Below the pieces are notes generated by a model that saw only the letters and a program-made list of their open reading frames with translations, was not told where the DNA came from and ran no database searches. Shown here one piece after another: positions 6,475 to 14,168 of a DNA stretch of 14,213 bases (position 1 is the first letter of the stretch; each line of letters starts with the position of its first letter). Both the position numbers and the translations under genes were made by a program. Source of the stretch: Blautia sp. (GTDB lineage Bacteria; Bacillota; Clostridia; Lachnospirales; Lachnospiraceae); the NCBI GenBank assembly GCA_030841965.1, contig JAUUSJ010000110.1:1-14213 (forward strand). Reading direction: 5' to 3'.

Positions 6475-8625
6475 ATGAAAGATGTGAAAATTTTGGCACC
6501 AGTCAAAGGAAAAGTTATTCCAATAGAAGAAGTGCCAGACGAAGTGTTTGCACAGAAAATTCTTGGCGATGGCGTTGCAATTATTCCAGATGAGGGAAAA
6601 ATATACAGTCCAGTAGATGGAACGATTACGACTATTACAGATACGCTTCATGCTTATGGATTTGAGACTGAAGACGGAATTTCTATGATTGTGCATTTTG
6701 GATTAGAGACAGTTGGATTAAAAGGGAAGGGATTTGAATCTAAAGTTAAAGTCGGAGATAAAGTTAAAGCAGGAGATTTAGTTGCGGAGGTTGATTTGGA
6801 CTTCTTAAAAAGAGAAAATATTGAGACTGCGACACCTGTAATTGTCTGTGGAGGTGTAGATTGTAATAATCTGATATTCCAGTATGGCGATACCGACGCA
6901 AAAGCAATTTTAATGCACAATAAGGCGGAAGAAAAAAAAGAAGAGGTTGTGACAGAGGAAGAGACAAAAAGAGAAAAGAAAAAATTTAAAAATCCAATTA
7001 ATTTTGATTTTTTGCAAAAGCTGGGAAAAGTATTGATGACGGTAATTGCAGTAATGCCCGCGGCAGGATTAATGATCAGTATTGGAAATTTAATTGTTAT
7101 TGTTGGTGGAGATATTTCCATTATAAGTACAGTTGGTACAACAATTGCAGAAATCGGTTGGGCGATTATTAATAACTTGCATATTTTATTTGCGGCAGCA
7201 ATTGGAGGTTCCTGGGCGAAAGAACGTGCTGGCGGTGCTTTTGCAGCAGTAATTGCTTTTTGCTTAATTAATGTTATTACAGGAACAGTGCTTGGTGTAA
7301 ATGCAGATATGCTTGCTGACCCAAATGCAGTGACACATACATTATTTGGGCAAGAAATTTTAGTTTCCAATTATTTTGTTAATATTTTAGGAAAGCCAGC
7401 TTTGAATATGGGTGTATTTGTCGGTATTATTTCTGGTTTCGTTGGGGCGAATGCATTTAATAAGTATTATAATTTCCGCAAGCTTCCAGATGCATTATCC
7501 TTCTTTAATGGAAAGCGTTTTGTTCCATTAGTAGTAATTTTTTATTCTTCTATAACAGCTATTATTTTAAGTGCAATTTGGCCAATCGTGCAGACAGGAA
7601 TTAATAATTTTGGTATTTGGATTGCAAATTCATCTGATACTTCACCAGTTTTGGCGCCGTTTATCTATGGTACCTTGGAACGTCTGCTTTTGCCATTTGG
7701 ATTACATCATATGTTGACAATACCGATGAATTATACTTCTTTTGGTGGAACCTATACAGTTTTGACTGGGGAAAATGCGGGAACTCAGGTTTTTGGACAA
7801 GATCCGTTATGGCTTGCATGGGTAACAGACTTAATTAATTTGAAAAATGCTGGCGATATGGCAGGGTATCAGAATTTACTGACAACAGTAACACCAGCTC
7901 GATTTAAAGTTGGGCAGATGATTGGAGCGACAGGTTTATTATTAGGAGTTGCACTTGCTATGTATCGCAGAGTTGAACCAGAGAGAAAAGCAAGCTATAA
8001 ATCTATGTTTATCTCTGTTGTAGCAGCAGTGTTTTTAACTGGAGTAACAGAACCGTTAGAATTTATGTTTATGTTTGCAGCACTTCCACTTTATATTGTT
8101 TATGCAATATTACAAGGATGTGCGTTTGCTATGGCAGGTATTGTTGATTTGAGATTACATTCTTTTGGTAATTTGGAATTTATTACACGTATTCCAATGT
8201 CATTAAAGGCAGGACTTGGTGCAGATATTATTCACTTCCTAATTTGTGTTGTAGCATTTTTTATAATAGGATATTTGGTTGCTTACTTTATGATTGGCAA
8301 ATTTAATTTTGCAACGCCAGGACGTTTAGGCAATTATACAGATGAAAATGAAGAGAAAGAGGCGAATACAGCTTCCAGTGCTGGCGCAGGAAATAGTAAA
8401 GCAGAAAAAATCATTGCTCTATTAGGCGGAAGAGAAAATATTGAATTAGTGGATGCCTGTATGACAAGACTTCGTGTTACAGTAAAGGATGTAGATAAAG
8501 TAGCAGATTTGGCGCAATGGAAAGCAGAGGGTGCCATGGGACTTGTAAAGAAGGATAATGGTATTCAGGCAATTTATGGACCAAAGGCAGATATTATTAA
8601 ATCTGATATTAACGATATATTATGA
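6475..8625 (+). CDS. malT: PTS EIIABC permease of the glucose family, probably maltose-specific
   Basis: A 716-residue phosphotransferase permease that imports and phosphorylates a sugar. Domain order is A-C-B. EIIA-Glc spans about 1-150, with phosphoacceptor His74 in MIVHFGLETVGL and the second active-site His59. A charged, Lys/Glu-rich linker covers about 150-175. The EIIC membrane domain runs from about 180 to 620 with the family motif GVTEPLEF at 523-530. EIIB is at about 640-716, with the phospho-cysteine Cys662 in DACMTRLRV. All phosphorylation sites are present, so only EI and HPr are needed from elsewhere. It is the first gene of the operon, with a strong AAAGGAGG site. Glc-family EIICs carry glucose, maltose or alpha-glucosides; the following mapP and malQ genes point to maltose, as for Enterococcus MalT. 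The symbol follows that context. Confidence 0.9.
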   Translation: MKDVKILAPVKGKVIPIEEVPDEVFAQKILGDGVAIIPDEGKIYSPVDGTITTITDTLHAYGFETEDGISMIVHFGLETVGLKGKGFESKVKVGDKVKAGDLVAEVDLDFLKRENIETATPVIVCGGVDCNNLIFQYGDTDAKAILMHNKAEEKKEEVVTEEETKREKKKFKNPINFDFLQKLGKVLMTVIAVMPAAGLMISIGNLIVIVGGDISIISTVGTTIAEIGWAIINNLHILFAAAIGGSWAKERAGGAFAAVIAFCLINVITGTVLGVNADMLADPNAVTHTLFGQEILVSNYFVNILGKPALNMGVFVGIISGFVGANAFNKYYNFRKLPDALSFFNGKRFVPLVVIFYSSITAIILSAIWPIVQTGINNFGIWIANSSDTSPVLAPFIYGTLERLLLPFGLHHMLTIPMNYTSFGGTYTVLTGENAGTQVFGQDPLWLAWVTDLINLKNAGDMAGYQNLLTTVTPARFKVGQMIGATGLLLGVALAMYRRVEPERKASYKSMFISVVAAVFLTGVTEPLEFMFMFAALPLYIVYAILQGCAFAMAGIVDLRLHSFGNLEFITRIPMSLKAGLGADIIHFLICVVAFFIIGYLVAYFMIGKFNFATPGRLGNYTDENEEKEANTASSAGAGNSKAEKIIALLGGRENIELVDACMTRLRVTVKDVDKVADLAQWKAEGAMGLVKKDNGIQAIYGPKADIIKSDINDIL

Positions 8626-8656
8626 TGTCAGTTAGTAGAGGCAGGAGTGCTGATAG

Positions 8657-9502
8657 ATGAAAATATTAACTTTAAACATGCATAGTCATCCAAGAAAGCA
8701 AGATAAAGAATTGTACCATCGCAATATTGCTCTGTTTTCAAAGTATGTTGTGGACAATGAGGTCGATGTCATCGCAATTCAAGAAAGTAGTCAGACTCAT
8801 GCAGCAAAAGAAGTGTCAAAGGAGCTTTTAGGCTCCTTTGTGCCTTGTTGTGAAGATACAGTTATTAAAGAGGATAATTGTACGTATTTAATTTCTAAAA
8901 AAATAAAAGAGTTAGGTTGCTGCTATTATTGGACATGGTGTTATGCTAAAATAGGATATGATATTTATAATGAGGGACTTTCTATTATGAGTCGTCATCC
9001 AATTTTAAATGTAGAAGAATTTTATATTTCTAAAATTCAGGATGTTCATAATTGGAAGACAAGAAAAGTAATAGGGGTAAAACTGTTAGTAAATGGAAGA
9101 GAACAGTGGTTTTATTCTGTGCATATGGGATGGTGGAATGATGAAGAGGAAAAATTTATTCCACAAATGCAAAAATTGCATACAATATTGGAGACAAAAA
9201 AAGAAAATGTATTCTTAATGGGGGATTTTAATAGCCAGTCAGATATTAGAGGGGAAGGATATGATTATGTAAAAGATCTGGGTTGGAAGGATACGTATGA
9301 GATGGCTGAGAACAAAGATGGTAAAAATACAGTATTGGGAAATATAGATGGTTGGAAAGATGGGGATATAGATGGAATGAGAATTGATTATATTTGGTCA
9401 AGAGAAGAGATTCCAGTGGTATCATCAAAAGTTGTTTTTTCTGGTAAGACAGAAGAAATCATTTCCGATCATTTTGGGGTTATGATAACGGTAGAAGAAT
9501 AG
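8657..9502 (+). CDS. mapP: Endonuclease/exonuclease/phosphatase-fold protein, probable maltose 6'-phosphate phosphatase
   Basis: A 281-residue protein of the DNase I-like metallophosphoesterase superfamily. Active-site positions are all visible: Asn7 in TLNMH, Glu43 in AIQES, His156 in YSVHMGWW, Asp190 and Asn192 in MGDFNS, Asp244 in RIDYIW, and Asp271-His272 in SDHFGV. There is no signal peptide, so it acts in the cytoplasm. It follows the PTS gene by 31 bases and precedes malQ by 12 bases. In Enterococcus faecalis a protein of this same superfamily beside the maltose PTS gene, MapP, dephosphorylates maltose 6'-phosphate to maltose; position and size here match. A nuclease or lipid phosphodiesterase role would not make sense between a PTS permease and a glucanotransferase. 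Family certain; substrate by analogy. Confidence 0.82.
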   Translation: MKILTLNMHSHPRKQDKELYHRNIALFSKYVVDNEVDVIAIQESSQTHAAKEVSKELLGSFVPCCEDTVIKEDNCTYLISKKIKELGCCYYWTWCYAKIGYDIYNEGLSIMSRHPILNVEEFYISKIQDVHNWKTRKVIGVKLLVNGREQWFYSVHMGWWNDEEEKFIPQMQKLHTILETKKENVFLMGDFNSQSDIRGEGYDYVKDLGWKDTYEMAENKDGKNTVLGNIDGWKDGDIDGMRIDYIWSREEIPVVSSKVVFSGKTEEIISDHFGVMITVEE

Positions 9503-9514
9503 GAGGGATAAAGT

Positions 9515-11005
9515 ATGAGAGCAAGTGGGATTTTACTTCCAATTAGTAGTCTTCCGTCAAAGTACGGAATTGGATGTTTTTCCAGTGAGGCATATCGATT
9601 TGTAGATTATTTGGTTGAAGCAGGACAGTCCTATTGGCAGATTCTTCCTCTGGGTCCCGTTGGATATGGAGATTCTCCATATCAGTCATTTTCTACATTT
9701 GCAGGCAATCCATATTATATTGATTTAGAACAGCTCGTTTCTTATGGATGGCTTACAAAGGAAGAATGTGATGAGGTTGATTTTGGGGAAAATGAACAGT
9801 TTGTTGATTATGGGAAGTTGTATGAAGGACGTTATAGACTTTTAAGACAAGCATTTTTAAGAAGTGAAATTGAAAAAAATTCTCAATTTCATAAATTTTT
9901 AGAAGAGGAGCAGGATTGGCTTGACGATTATGCTCTGTATATGGCGTTAAAAGAACAAAATGGAGGATGCTGTTGGGAGGAATGGGAAGAGAAGCTTCGT
10001 TTCCGCCTCCAGGATGCCGTGGATGATAAGAAAGAGGAATTAAAAGAAGAAATTTTATTTTATGAATTTATGCAATTTGAGTTTCGCAGGCAGTGGTTTT
10101 CATTAAAACAGTATGCGAATGAAAAGGGAATTAGGATTATCGGTGATATTCCGATTTACGTATCATTTGACAGCGCAGATGCATGGGCAAATAAAGAATT
10201 ATTTCAGTTTGACAAGAATGGAAAACCAGAAGCAGTGGCAGGTTGTCCGCCAGATGGATTTTCTGCAACAGGACAGCTGTGGGGAAATCCTTTGTATCGC
10301 TGGGATTATCACAAAAAGACAGGGTATGAATGGTGGATGAAGCGTCTGAAATGTTGTTTTTCTATGTATGATACCGTTCGCATTGACCATTTTCGAGGCT
10401 TTGATGAATACTATTCTGTCCCATATGGAGCCAAAACAGCAGCCGACGGGCAATGGAAGCAGGGACCTGGAATTGAATTTTTCAAGAAAGTAGCAGAAAA
10501 ATTTAAAGACAGAGAAATTATTGCAGAGGATTTAGGTTATGTAACGGATACGGTGAGAAAACTGGTGAGGGATACTGGGTATCCAGGAATGAAAGTACTC
10601 GAGTTTGCGTTTGATTCCAGAGACTCTGGAAGTGCTTGTGACTATCTTCCACATAATTATATCGAAAACAGTGTCGTATATACGGGGACACATGATAATG
10701 AAACGATTATTGGATGGTTTAAAGATGGATTACAAGAGAGTGAGAGGACAATGGTCAGAGATTATTTTTGTGATTATTTTACACCAGATGAGAAAATACA
10801 TATACCGATGATTTGTGGGGCAATGAGAAGCGTCGCAAAGCTTTGTGTTATTCCAATGCAAGATTGGCTTGGTTATGGAAATGAAGCTAGAATGAATACA
10901 CCATCAAAATTGGGAATAAATTGGAAGTGGAGATTAAAAAAGGATGAATTTTCTAACCAGCTGATTACTAAGATTTTTTCGATTACAAAGCGTTACGGAA
11001 GATAG
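9515..11005 (+). CDS. malQ: 4-alpha-glucanotransferase (amylomaltase, GH77)
   Basis: A 496-residue cytoplasmic GH77 enzyme that moves glucan chains between maltose or maltodextrins and releases glucose. The N-terminus has the typical RASGILLPISSLPSKYGIG and the LPLGPVGYGDSPYQSFS block. The three catalytic carboxylates are in place: nucleophile Asp291 in RIDHFRGF, acid/base Glu338 in IIAEDLGY, and Asp394 in GTHDNET. Length is normal for the short bacterial form, with no N-terminal extension. The ribosome site AGGAGGG overlaps the stop region of mapP, so the two genes are closely linked in translation. It is the last gene of the operon and is followed about 100 bases later by a large hairpin. 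It gives the pathway a way to use free maltose without a maltose phosphorylase, which is not present here. Confidence 0.95.
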   Translation: MRASGILLPISSLPSKYGIGCFSSEAYRFVDYLVEAGQSYWQILPLGPVGYGDSPYQSFSTFAGNPYYIDLEQLVSYGWLTKEECDEVDFGENEQFVDYGKLYEGRYRLLRQAFLRSEIEKNSQFHKFLEEEQDWLDDYALYMALKEQNGGCCWEEWEEKLRFRLQDAVDDKKEELKEEILFYEFMQFEFRRQWFSLKQYANEKGIRIIGDIPIYVSFDSADAWANKELFQFDKNGKPEAVAGCPPDGFSATGQLWGNPLYRWDYHKKTGYEWWMKRLKCCFSMYDTVRIDHFRGFDEYYSVPYGAKTAADGQWKQGPGIEFFKKVAEKFKDREIIAEDLGYVTDTVRKLVRDTGYPGMKVLEFAFDSRDSGSACDYLPHNYIENSVVYTGTHDNETIIGWFKDGLQESERTMVRDYFCDYFTPDEKIHIPMICGAMRSVAKLCVIPMQDWLGYGNEARMNTPSKLGINWKWRLKKDEFSNQLITKIFSITKRYGR

Positions 11006-11110
11006 GTAAAATGTATAATATGCGATGTAAAAAGATTAATTATTGTTTCTTTATCGTTTTAGAAGATAATATTGGAATTTATAAAATTATTGTTGAATGA
11101 ATAGTAGAAA

Positions 11111-11208
11111 AGAGCATGCTACAAAATATCAACAAGATATATGTCTGAATTATTTCTGTCATATAAATATCTTGTATGAAAATTTATTTTGTAGCATGCT
11201 CTATTTTT
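11111..11208. terminator. Long hairpin downstream of malQ, likely bidirectional terminator
   Basis: A perfect 17-bp inverted repeat starting AGAGCATGCTACAAAAT (11111-11127 with 11186-11202) is followed by ATTTTTTTA on the plus strand and by TTTTCT on the minus strand. The 58-base loop has its own 8-bp stem (11133-11140 with 11167-11174). The arms are unusually long and well conserved for a plain terminator. It separates malQ from the leftward AraC remnant. Positions 11006-11110 hold no gene I can support. Confidence 0.7.
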
Positions 11209-11331
11209 TTATATACATTTTTTTGTATGGATTTTGCGGTAAGCACTAGGAGAATAGTGATATTTTTTCTTAAACTGTCGACTGAAGTAAGAAAGATTAT
11301 CAAAGCCACACAGTAGGCAGATTTCTAGAAC
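11209..11331 (-). pseudogene. AraC-family regulator, C-terminal fragment
   Basis: The minus-strand frame encodes the last helix-turn-helix of an AraC/XylS regulator: LEICLLCGFDNLSYFSRQFK, then KKYHYSPSAYRK, close to the family pattern of GF.n.sYFsr.FKk..g.SP..YR. Only about 40 residues remain; the first helix-turn-helix and the ligand domain are absent. Coding likeness stops near 11331, where on the opposite strand a transposase fragment begins, so the gene was probably cut there. No start codon or ribosome site belongs to it. Confidence 0.75.
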
Positions 11332-11475
11332 GAGGTGGATTCCATCAACCAAATCTATTTTAATGGAGATGGTGGCTCTTGGATGAAACTGGGTATCCAA
11401 ATGTTAGGAGCAACTCTTGTCTTAGATGAATTTCATATCCAAAAATATGTAAGTAAAGCAGGAAGAACGTTTTAA
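11329..11475 (+). mobile_element. ISLre2-family (UPF0236) transposase fragment
   Basis: The plus-strand frame without a start codon reads QIYFNGDGGSWMKLG, then about eight residues on LVLDEFHIQKYV, ending at a stop at 11473-11475. This matches the conserved core of UPF0236/ISLre2 transposases (a GDG-x-x-W block followed by LD-x-FH-x-x-KY). Only about 45 codons are left, so the element is dead. It abuts the truncated AraC gene on the left. No terminal repeats of the insertion sequence are recognisable. Confidence 0.7.
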
Positions 11476-11535
11476 TATGGAAAATGTGTATTCCATAGGA
11501 TTGGTCATTAATATTGGACATTTTTATAACGTTCT

Positions 11536-11738
11536 GCCAGTACACAGCCAAGAGAACCGGTAGGTATCTCCTCTGAAAACGATAGAGAGTGGAGCGATTT
11601 TTCGATATACTTAGCTTTGCCGCTGGAGCACTGTCTGAGCGCCGTAGGCGTGAGTTTGCGGGAGGCGGCAAAAATCAGCGTATGTCGAAAAATCGTGGGA
11701 ACGAACGTGTTTTCAGAGGAGATACCTACCGGTTCTCT
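11536..11738 (+). repeat. Long inverted-arm repeat, second copy of the element at the left edge
   Basis: A perfect 30-bp inverted repeat (11551-11580 with 11709-11738) surrounds a 128-base core. Pairing resumes further in: 11596-11610 with 11680-11694 apart from one G-T wobble, and TTTGCCGC at 11616-11623 with GCGGCAAA at 11665-11672, forming a nearly 190-base hairpin. The tip carries GCGCCGTAGGCG. Bases 11536-11604 recur, inverted, at 1-69. The frames across it read EPVGISSENT or SGKAKYIEKS, which I treat as repeat sequence and not a gene. This type of GC-richer hairpin repeat is unlike the AT-rich neighbours. Confidence 0.8.
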
Positions 11739-11830
11739 TAGCGTCTGTCTCCATCCCTTTGTCCCCATTTTTTTAGCGTCTGCCCCCATCCCTCTGTCCC
11801 CATTCTCTTATCGTCTCTTGACGTCTCTTC
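11738..11830 (+). repeat. 35-bp tandem repeat, about 2.6 copies
   Basis: TTAGCGTCTG occurs at 11738 and 11773, and a variant TTATCGTCT at 11808, each 35 bases apart. The first two units share a C-rich body with CCATCCC and TGTCCCCAT. The array starts on the last base of the long inverted-arm repeat and ends at the stop codon of the sugar kinase gene, so it fills the whole gap. 35 is not a multiple of three, so no repeated peptide is coded. Confidence 0.75.
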
Positions 11831-12853
11831 CTACCTCTTCATCTCACTACCATACCCATCCAACTTATGCCCCTCAATAATCTCATCAATCTCAGCCAAA
11901 TTAAGGGAAGGCAAATCCCCAGGAATCGTATTTTTCGTAGCACTTGTCGCATTGCCATATATAACCGCCTTCTCGCAGTTTCCACCCTCGCAAAGCAATC
12001 CATAGAGAGCACCTGCAATATAAGCATCTCCACTTCCAATACGGTCCACCACATCAATATTGTCATAAGGTTTATCCTCATAATAACATCCCGCCTTAGC
12101 ATCATACACGATAGAAGTAAAACTATGACATTTTGGACTGTGAACCGTTCTCTGTGTGGACGCCACGACAGAAATTGGATACTCTTTTGTAAAACTTTTC
12201 ATAATCTCATGCACATTTCCCTCTTTTTTGAAGGTAAGTCTCGCCGTATCCTCTGAGCAAAAGAAAATATCTACATATGGCAAAATGCCTTCGATACATT
12301 CTCTCGCCTCTTCACCGCTCCATAAATTCCCTCTAAAATTCACATCAAAAGAAATAATTGCGCCATGTTCCTTAAACTTTTTTATCATCTCAATTCCAGT
12401 TTTTCTCGCCTGTTCGCTGAGCGCCAATGTAATTCCAGATATATGGAAACATTTTGTCGAATCATACATACTCTCTGGAAATTCATCTATGGAAATTTTG
12501 GTCATGGACGTATATGCTCTGTCATATACAACACTAGGTTTTCTAGGATAAGCACCTTTCTCATAAAAATAAATACCAAGTCTCGCATCCTTATCCTTGT
12601 CATATACGAGATAATCATCGCTGACTCCACAGAAACGAATCTTATTCTTCGCAAAGATTCCTATACTGGAATCCGGGATTTTTGAAATAATTCCAGAACG
12701 AAGTCCAAGTAATGAAACTCCTGATACGACATTAAGCTCCGCCCCTCCGACCTGCTTTTCAAATACATCTCCTCGCACGATTCTCTCATTATTCGGTGCG
12801 GATAAGCGAAGTAAGATTTCTCCTAAAGATAATAAGTCAAACTCTTTTTTCAT
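11831..12853 (-). CDS. PfkB-family sugar kinase, probably 2-keto-3-deoxygluconate kinase type
   Basis: A 340-residue ribokinase/PfkB-fold kinase, cytoplasmic, that phosphorylates a sugar or sugar acid with ATP. The N-terminal signature is GGAELNVVSGVSLLGL at 36-51. The C-terminal signature is DRIGSGDAYIAGALYG at 270-285, with catalytic base Asp276. FDVNFRGNLWS at 169-179 has the N-x-R-x-x-LW pattern common in KDG kinases, which favours 2-keto-3-deoxygluconate over fructose or ribose. I chose the ATG at 12853 because AAGGAG lies just before it; a longer frame to 12895 adds 14 residues and has no ribosome site. It has its own promoter and a direct-repeat operator candidate. No aldolase, uronate or pectin gene lies beside it, so the substrate is inferred from motifs alone. 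Confidence 0.88.
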   Translation of the reverse strand: MKKEFDLLSLGEILLRLSAPNNERIVRGDVFEKQVGGAELNVVSGVSLLGLRSGIISKIPDSSIGIFAKNKIRFCGVSDDYLVYDKDKDARLGIYFYEKGAYPRKPSVVYDRAYTSMTKISIDEFPESMYDSTKCFHISGITLALSEQARKTGIEMIKKFKEHGAIISFDVNFRGNLWSGEEARECIEGILPYVDIFFCSEDTARLTFKKEGNVHEIMKSFTKEYPISVVASTQRTVHSPKCHSFTSIVYDAKAGCYYEDKPYDNIDVVDRIGSGDAYIAGALYGLLCEGGNCEKAVIYGNATSATKNTIPGDLPSLNLAEIDEIIEGHKLDGYGSEMKR

Positions 12854-12889
12854 AATAAATTTCTCCTTTCTAGGGCAATTAGTTTCAAA

Positions 12890-12920
12890 ATACAAAACTA
12901 AATTTTACGATACAAAACTA
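12890..12920. promoter_or_regulatory. Direct repeat in the kinase leader, candidate operator
   Basis: ATACAAAACTA occurs exactly at 12890-12900 and 12910-12920, a spacing of 20 bases or about two helical turns, between the kinase promoter and its ribosome site. Two sites on the same face of the helix suit a dimeric repressor. No family consensus is recognised. Confidence 0.4.
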
Positions 12921-12929
12921 CGTACTTTT

Positions 12930-12957
12930 ATTGTACTACTATTTCGGAAAATGTCAA
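12930..12957 (-). promoter_or_regulatory. Promoter of the sugar kinase gene
   Basis: On the minus strand a perfect TTGACA (12952-12957) is followed after 16 bases by TACAAT (12930-12935). Transcription would start near 12923 and run through the direct repeat into the gene. Confidence 0.75.
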
Positions 12958-12979
12958 GAAAATTCTTATTTTTATGAGC

Positions 12980-13014
12980 AAAAAAAAAGGAACCACCAGA
13001 AAATAGGAAGTTCC
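12980..13014 (-). terminator. Leftward terminator upstream of the kinase promoter
   Basis: On the minus strand GGAAC (13014-13010) pairs with GTTCC (12993-12989); inside, a CC pairs with GG after a 2-base mismatch, and nine T follow. It would stop transcripts from the aldo/keto reductase, whose stop codon is about 185 bases upstream, before they enter the kinase promoter. Confidence 0.6.
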
Positions 13015-13199
13015 AATTCGATAGAATACAAAGTTTTTTCAAAACCTCTATCTCTTGCTTAAAACCTCTATTTTCCGATAATTCCTTAAAATAAGTTTGA
13101 ATCAAATATTTACCAATAATCATCCAAGAACGTTGGGCGGGAATTCTCGATTACTTGTATCTGAGTAGTTCATTAGAGAATCTATTTTACCTGAAATTC
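13015..13199. other. Gap between reductase stop and its terminator; short direct repeat only
   Basis: No gene is supported here. AAAACCTCTAT is repeated exactly at 13041-13051 and 13061-13071, again 20 bases apart. A 72-codon leftward frame spans part of it but has no ribosome site and no family likeness. Confidence 0.5.
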
Positions 13200-14039
13200 T
13201 TAGACAATGCTCATAAACCATTCTACCGTCTGCGGGTCATAATGGGAGAAGAATAAACTCTCTCCTCCGTCTAATGCCTCCAACTTCTTCATCTCGTCAG
13301 CATTTAGAGAGAAATCAAAGACATTAAAGTTTTCTTGCATACGCTCTTTGTGAACGGACTTTGGAATAAGAACGACATCACTCTGTAAGAGAAAGCGAAG
13401 TGCAACCTGTGCAGGAGTTTTGCCGTATTTTTCTCCGATTTCTTTTAACGCAGGAGTATTGAAATAATCATTTTTTCCCTCTGCGAAAGGTCCCCATGAC
13501 ATAATCTGTGTGTTATTTTTCTTCATATATTCCTTTGCAATCTTCTGCTGCTGGAAGAGATGAGTTTCTACTTGATTAACAGCTGGCTTGATTTCGGAAA
13601 AATGTGTGATATCGAGATAGCGGTCAGGATAAAAATTAGATACACCGATTGCTCTCACCATTCCTGCCTTATAAGCTTCCTCCATCGCACGGTAGCTTCC
13701 GTAATAATCGCCAAAAGGCTGATGAATCAATAGAAGGTCGATATAATCTGTCTTTAATTTTTTGAGAGATTCCTTGATAGATGCCTTTGCCTTTTCATAT
13801 CCAGCATTGCTAATCCAGATTTTGGTTGTGATAAAGAGTTCCTCTCTTGGGAGACCAGATTCCTTTATCGCATCTCCGACGCCTTCTTCGTTATTATAAG
13901 CCTGTGCTGTGTCAATGCTGCGGTATCCAACCTCGATTGCATCTAATACACAGTTTTTTGTCTCCTCTGGTGGAGTCTGGTAAACACCATATCCAAGCTT
14001 TGGCATTTTCACACCGTTATTTAATGTTACATAATCCAT
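13200..14039 (-). CDS. Aldo/keto reductase, 2,5-diketo-gluconate reductase-like
   Basis: A 279-residue NADPH-dependent oxidoreductase of the aldo/keto reductase superfamily, a cytoplasmic TIM barrel. The catalytic tetrad is complete: Asp43 and Tyr48 in SIDTAQAYNNEE, Lys73 in TTKIW, and His106 in LLIHQPFG. The cofactor end has IPKSVHKERMQEN. Length and the start pattern DYVTLNNGVKMPKLGYGVYQ are those of the bacterial AKR5-like group, which reduces small aldehydes and keto sugars. I chose the ATG at 14039 because AGGAGG lies eight bases before it; the longer frame to 14084 has no ribosome site. It is monocistronic. The sugar kinase downstream is transcribed the same way, but a terminator and a promoter lie between them, so a shared pathway is possible, not shown. 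Confidence 0.93.
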   Translation of the reverse strand: MDYVTLNNGVKMPKLGYGVYQTPPEETKNCVLDAIEVGYRSIDTAQAYNNEEGVGDAIKESGLPREELFITTKIWISNAGYEKAKASIKESLKKLKTDYIDLLLIHQPFGDYYGSYRAMEEAYKAGMVRAIGVSNFYPDRYLDITHFSEIKPAVNQVETHLFQQQKIAKEYMKKNNTQIMSWGPFAEGKNDYFNTPALKEIGEKYGKTPAQVALRFLLQSDVVLIPKSVHKERMQENFNVFDFSLNADEMKKLEALDGGESLFFSHYDPQTVEWFMSIV

Positions 14040-14079
14040 AATATCATCCTCCTGTTTTCTGTTTTTGAATAATATATTT

Positions 14080-14107
14080 TTCATTTTTATAAAAAAATAA
14101 AAATGAA
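14080..14107. promoter_or_regulatory. A/T-rich hairpin before the aldo/keto reductase
   Basis: TTCATTTTTAT at 14080-14090 and its exact complement at 14097-14107 form an 11-bp stem with a 6-base loop, about 40 bases ahead of the start codon. It could be an operator or a leader structure; there is no further evidence. Confidence 0.35.
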
Positions 14108-14168
14108 GTGATAAGTCAGCAGTAAAGTGGAGTATAAATATCCGCTTAACTACTAGTATTATGATGTT

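Noticed and set aside
6654..7370. 238-codon leftward frame inside the PTS gene
   Set aside because: It is antisense to a clear EIIA/EIIC coding region, with low-complexity composition and no ribosome site.
11508..11789. Leftward 93-codon frame across the inverted-arm repeat, and overlapping rightward 87-codon frame
   Set aside because: Both are translations of the palindromic repeat; the same peptide string appears near both ends because the arms mirror each other. There is no ribosome binding site or family likeness, so it is probably a recurrent false gene.
11738..11830. CRISPR array
   Set aside because: The 35-bp units are contiguous without spacers and degenerate, with no cas genes nearby.
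12905..13123. Leftward 72-codon frame before the kinase gene
   Set aside because: It has no ribosome site and no recognisable domain, and the kinase promoter and a terminator lie inside it.
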